A stretch of DNA of 62,675 nucleotides, taken from NCBI GenBank assembly GCA_021831685.1, contig JAKBMG010000188.1:1-62675 (forward strand), in the 5' to 3' direction. Each line of letters starts with the position of its first letter. Position 1 is the first letter of the stretch. The stretch comes from Bacteroidota bacterium (lineage in GTDB: Bacteria > Bacteroidota > Ignavibacteria > Ignavibacteriales > Ignavibacteriaceae). A program made the translations under genes and the position numbers. Under the pieces are notes generated by a model. That model ran no database searches, was not told the origin of the DNA, and saw nothing but the letters and a program-made list of their open reading frames with translations. This document shows, one piece after another, positions 61,246 to 62,675 of the stretch.

Positions 61246-61731
61246 TCAATCCAACTCGGAGAGCAGATCAAGAATATCAAGATTCTTTGTTACCATTTGT
61301 AAGTGTCCTTCTTCATCAATTGGCCATTGATCCAATGATCGATCAGCATAAAGCTCAACGCCGTTACCATCCGGATCGGTAAGATAAATTGATTCTGAAA
61401 CACCGTGATCGGAAGCCCCTTCGAGAGGGTAATTTATTTCATATAATCTTTTTAAAACACGAGCGAGTTCTTTTCTGTTTGGAAAAAGAATCGCAAAATG
61501 ATAAAGCCCAGTATGTCCCGGCGGTGGTGGCGTTGCGCTTTTGCCGCGCCATGTATTCAAGCCTATATGATGATGATAACCGCCTGCAGATAAAAAAACT
61601 GCGGAGGCACCGAAATATGATGTTACTTCAAAACCAAGTAGGTCGCGGTAAAACTTTAGCGAGCGTTCAATGTCAGAAACAGTTAAATGAATATGCCCAA
61701 TTTTAACTTCCGGGTGAATAATAGTTTTCAA
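61246..61731 (-). CDS. VOC family protein, catechol-2,3-dioxygenase-like (CatE group)
   Basis: A 161-residue vicinal-oxygen-chelate protein. It starts at TTG 61731 (KTIIHPEVKIGHIHLTV), the point where relatives begin; the frame remains open to a GTG at 61803. Metal ligands of the extradiol type are all visible: His in GHIHLTVSDIERSLKFYRDLLGF, His in GLYHFAILFPNR, Glu in PDGNGVELYADR. Also present is the conserved HHIGLNTWRG block. Substrate unknown. Confidence 0.85.
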   Translation of the reverse strand: MKTIIHPEVKIGHIHLTVSDIERSLKFYRDLLGFEVTSYFGASAVFLSAGGYHHHIGLNTWRGKSATPPPPGHTGLYHFAILFPNRKELARVLKRLYEINYPLEGASDHGVSESIYLTDPDGNGVELYADRSLDQWPIDEEGHLQMVTKNLDILDLLSELD

Positions 61732-61856
61732 TTGATACTGTTCTCTAATTAGTTGTTGAAATTTTCGAGTGTAAAGATAAATAATACAGGACAATTTATG
61801 CACTATAACACTAAAAATTATGAGCAGCAGTTTTGACCGCTGGTCATAATCAACTT

Positions 61857-61955
61857 AGGGCACTTCTAAAAACTTCAATATTCTCTGCGAACGTTGCGTA
61901 TTCTTTGCGTTCTCTGCGTTAAATTTTTATAAAAGATAGTTTTTAGAAGTGCCCT
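61857..61955. repeat. Dispersed inverted-repeat element, AGGGCACTTCTAA type (intact copy)
   Basis: AGGGCACTTCTAAAAACT (61857-61874) is perfectly repeated in reverse complement at 61938-61955 (18 bp). The interior holds a TGCG-rich set of near-repeats (CTCTGCGAACGTTGCGTATTCTTTGCGTTCTCTGCGTT). The element is about 99 bp and ends just before the gene at 61964. A diverged copy lies at 39881-39989. Confidence 0.75.
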
Positions 61956-61963
61956 TTAATAAA

Positions 61964-62371
61964 TTACTTTCTTCCGCCTCTTTGTGCATTGCCTTTGGGT
62001 CCAGTGCCATCACAAATGCCCGTTCCGGTTCCCGCGCCGTAGCCTGTGCCAACTTTAGGACCTATGCCCTGGTTTCCTGATGTATTACCAGAATTAAAAC
62101 CGCCATTACCGAAATTGGATTTGCTACCTTTCATGAATTTATTTCCGCTTCCGTCCATCGGGCGTACAAAATCCGGATCTAAACAATTTATTATACCGTC
62201 ACCGTCAGAATCGATTGCCCTGTCATTTATTCCGTCGCCGTTCAGATCGACGAAGCCGGTACCGGCTTTCTTCCCCTTATTTTGTTGAGCGTAAGAATCG
62301 CTGCTTAAAAAAAACAGTCCGAGCGCAAAAACGAGCCCGAGAGCGAAGAACATTTTTGATCTGGTTTTCAT
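61964..62371 (-). CDS. Secreted Gly-rich protein with a calcium-binding-like DxDGDG motif
   Basis: A 135-residue secreted protein: signal peptide (MKTRSKMFFALGLVFALGLFFLSSDSYAQQ), then DLNGDGINDRAIDSDGDGIINCLDPDFVRP, two adjacent DxNGDG/DxDGDG loops like dockerin, thrombospondin-type-3 or EF-hand calcium loops. The tail is rich in Gly, Asn and Ser (GNGGFNSGNTSGN ... GTGICDGTGPKGNAQRGGRK). A ribosome-binding site (AAAGGAG) precedes the ATG. Function unknown; similar short Gly-rich DxDGDG proteins are common in FCB genomes. Confidence 0.75.
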   Translation of the reverse strand: MKTRSKMFFALGLVFALGLFFLSSDSYAQQNKGKKAGTGFVDLNGDGINDRAIDSDGDGIINCLDPDFVRPMDGSGNKFMKGSKSNFGNGGFNSGNTSGNQGIGPKVGTGYGAGTGTGICDGTGPKGNAQRGGRK

Positions 62372-62576
62372 GATATAACTCCTTTAATTTGATGTTAATG
62401 TTTACAGATAGTAATACTCAATTGAAGTGCCAGATATAAAATTTAACTGTATGCTTAAATTGAAGGGCTTTTGAGCTTACGAGAAATAGGTTTCGACTTT
62501 TAAGGCGCTGATAAGCGACTTTAAGGTCGTTAAAATAATTATGGAATCTTTATCAAAATTTATAATCTTATATATA

Positions 62577-62592
62577 TGGCATTCTAATTGTT
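62577..62592 (+). promoter_or_regulatory. Sigma-54-type -24/-12 promoter motif
   Basis: TGGCAT-TCTAA-TTGTT has the same TGGCAT and the same 12-bp GG-to-TTG spacing as the motifs at 40166 and 41173. It lies 30 bp before the ATG of the gene running off the right edge, a normal sigma-54 distance. The rest of the 62372-62622 gap shows nothing else definite. Confidence 0.45.
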
Positions 62593-62622
62593 TTGTAAAA
62601 GGCAACAAAAAGATTATTTGAA

Positions 62623-62675
62623 ATGAAAAACAGATTTAAGTTACAACCGAAAATTGTTATTGTTATTTCCGTCAT
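62623..62675 (+). CDS. N-terminus of an unidentified membrane or secreted protein (partial)
   Basis: ATG 62623 opens a frame to the window end: MKNRFKLQPKIVIVISV. Positive charges followed by a hydrophobic stretch suggest a first membrane helix or signal peptide, as at the start of sensor kinases and chemoreceptors, but 17 residues do not allow a call. Confidence 0.45.
   Translation, partial: MKNRFKLQPKIVIVISV

Overview
The window reads as a chromosomal segment of an AT-rich Gram-negative bacterium of the Bacteroidota/Chlorobi (FCB) superphylum, most likely an Ignavibacteria-type organism. The basis is overall character: a porin-like outer-membrane barrel, ADP-heptose and glycan genes, lipoproteins and secreted proteins with short Bacteroidota-style signal peptides, a short-form AMP nucleosidase, a DUF6132 protein, promoters resembling TAnnTTTG, and several dispersed palindromic repeat families in the intergenic DNA. 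No 16S or other placement marker is present, so the assignment is an inference. I saw no rRNA, tRNA, CRISPR array, transposase, integrase or phage gene.

Layout. 1-5.7 kb holds mostly minus-strand housekeeping genes (outer-membrane barrel, hemL, a thioredoxin-fold protein, nadK, a WaaE-like glycosyltransferase) and a repeat-rich gap at 2.2-2.9 kb. 6.1-13.1 kb is a six-gene plus-strand exopolysaccharide/O-antigen cluster (flippase, four glycosyltransferases, a WcaJ-type priming transferase), followed by an Ig-like lipoprotein. 15-21 kb is mixed stress and maintenance genes (two-domain MsrAB, OsmC, AMP nucleosidase, GNAT, VOC, MFS). 21.2-25.8 kb is a plus-strand run queC-queF-glnD-murI. 25.8-29.2 kb holds asparaginase, an Nfu-type Fe-S carrier, an alkyltransferase, a 54-aa basic protein and YbaK.

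29.3-43.8 kb is the most unusual part. Two peptide-type ABC ATPases are divergent from a tightly overlapping plus-strand operon: solute-binding lipoprotein, two permeases, a 1187-aa Ser/Thr kinase-ATPase-TPR protein, and a sigma-54 activator (NtrC-like AAA+ with a degenerate receiver). Just downstream lie a small lipoprotein gene and a gene for a secreted protein made of eight copies of a 16-residue repeat. Each of these has a properly spaced sigma-54-type -24/-12 motif (TGGCAT-N5-TTG) upstream. A TPR protein follows. I read this as one signalling locus: peptide uptake, kinase, sigma-54 activator and target genes. That reading is a hypothesis.

43.9-62.7 kb returns to housekeeping genes (alaS, hemB, YjbR-like, YceI-pirin-MarR, a YncE/phosphoesterase fusion, metH, hldD, NUDIX, an ion transporter). 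Two things stand out there. One is a 20-codon upstream ORF with eight cysteines just before the YceI gene. The other is a beta-lactamase-fold 'serine hydrolase' whose SxxK motif has become ATTQ. A third TGGCAT-N5-TTG motif precedes the gene that runs off the right edge.

Repeats. At least five intergenic palindromic or inverted-repeat types occur, some with two or three copies inside the window. They look like non-autonomous MITE/REP-type elements. The longer gene-poor stretches are described individually.
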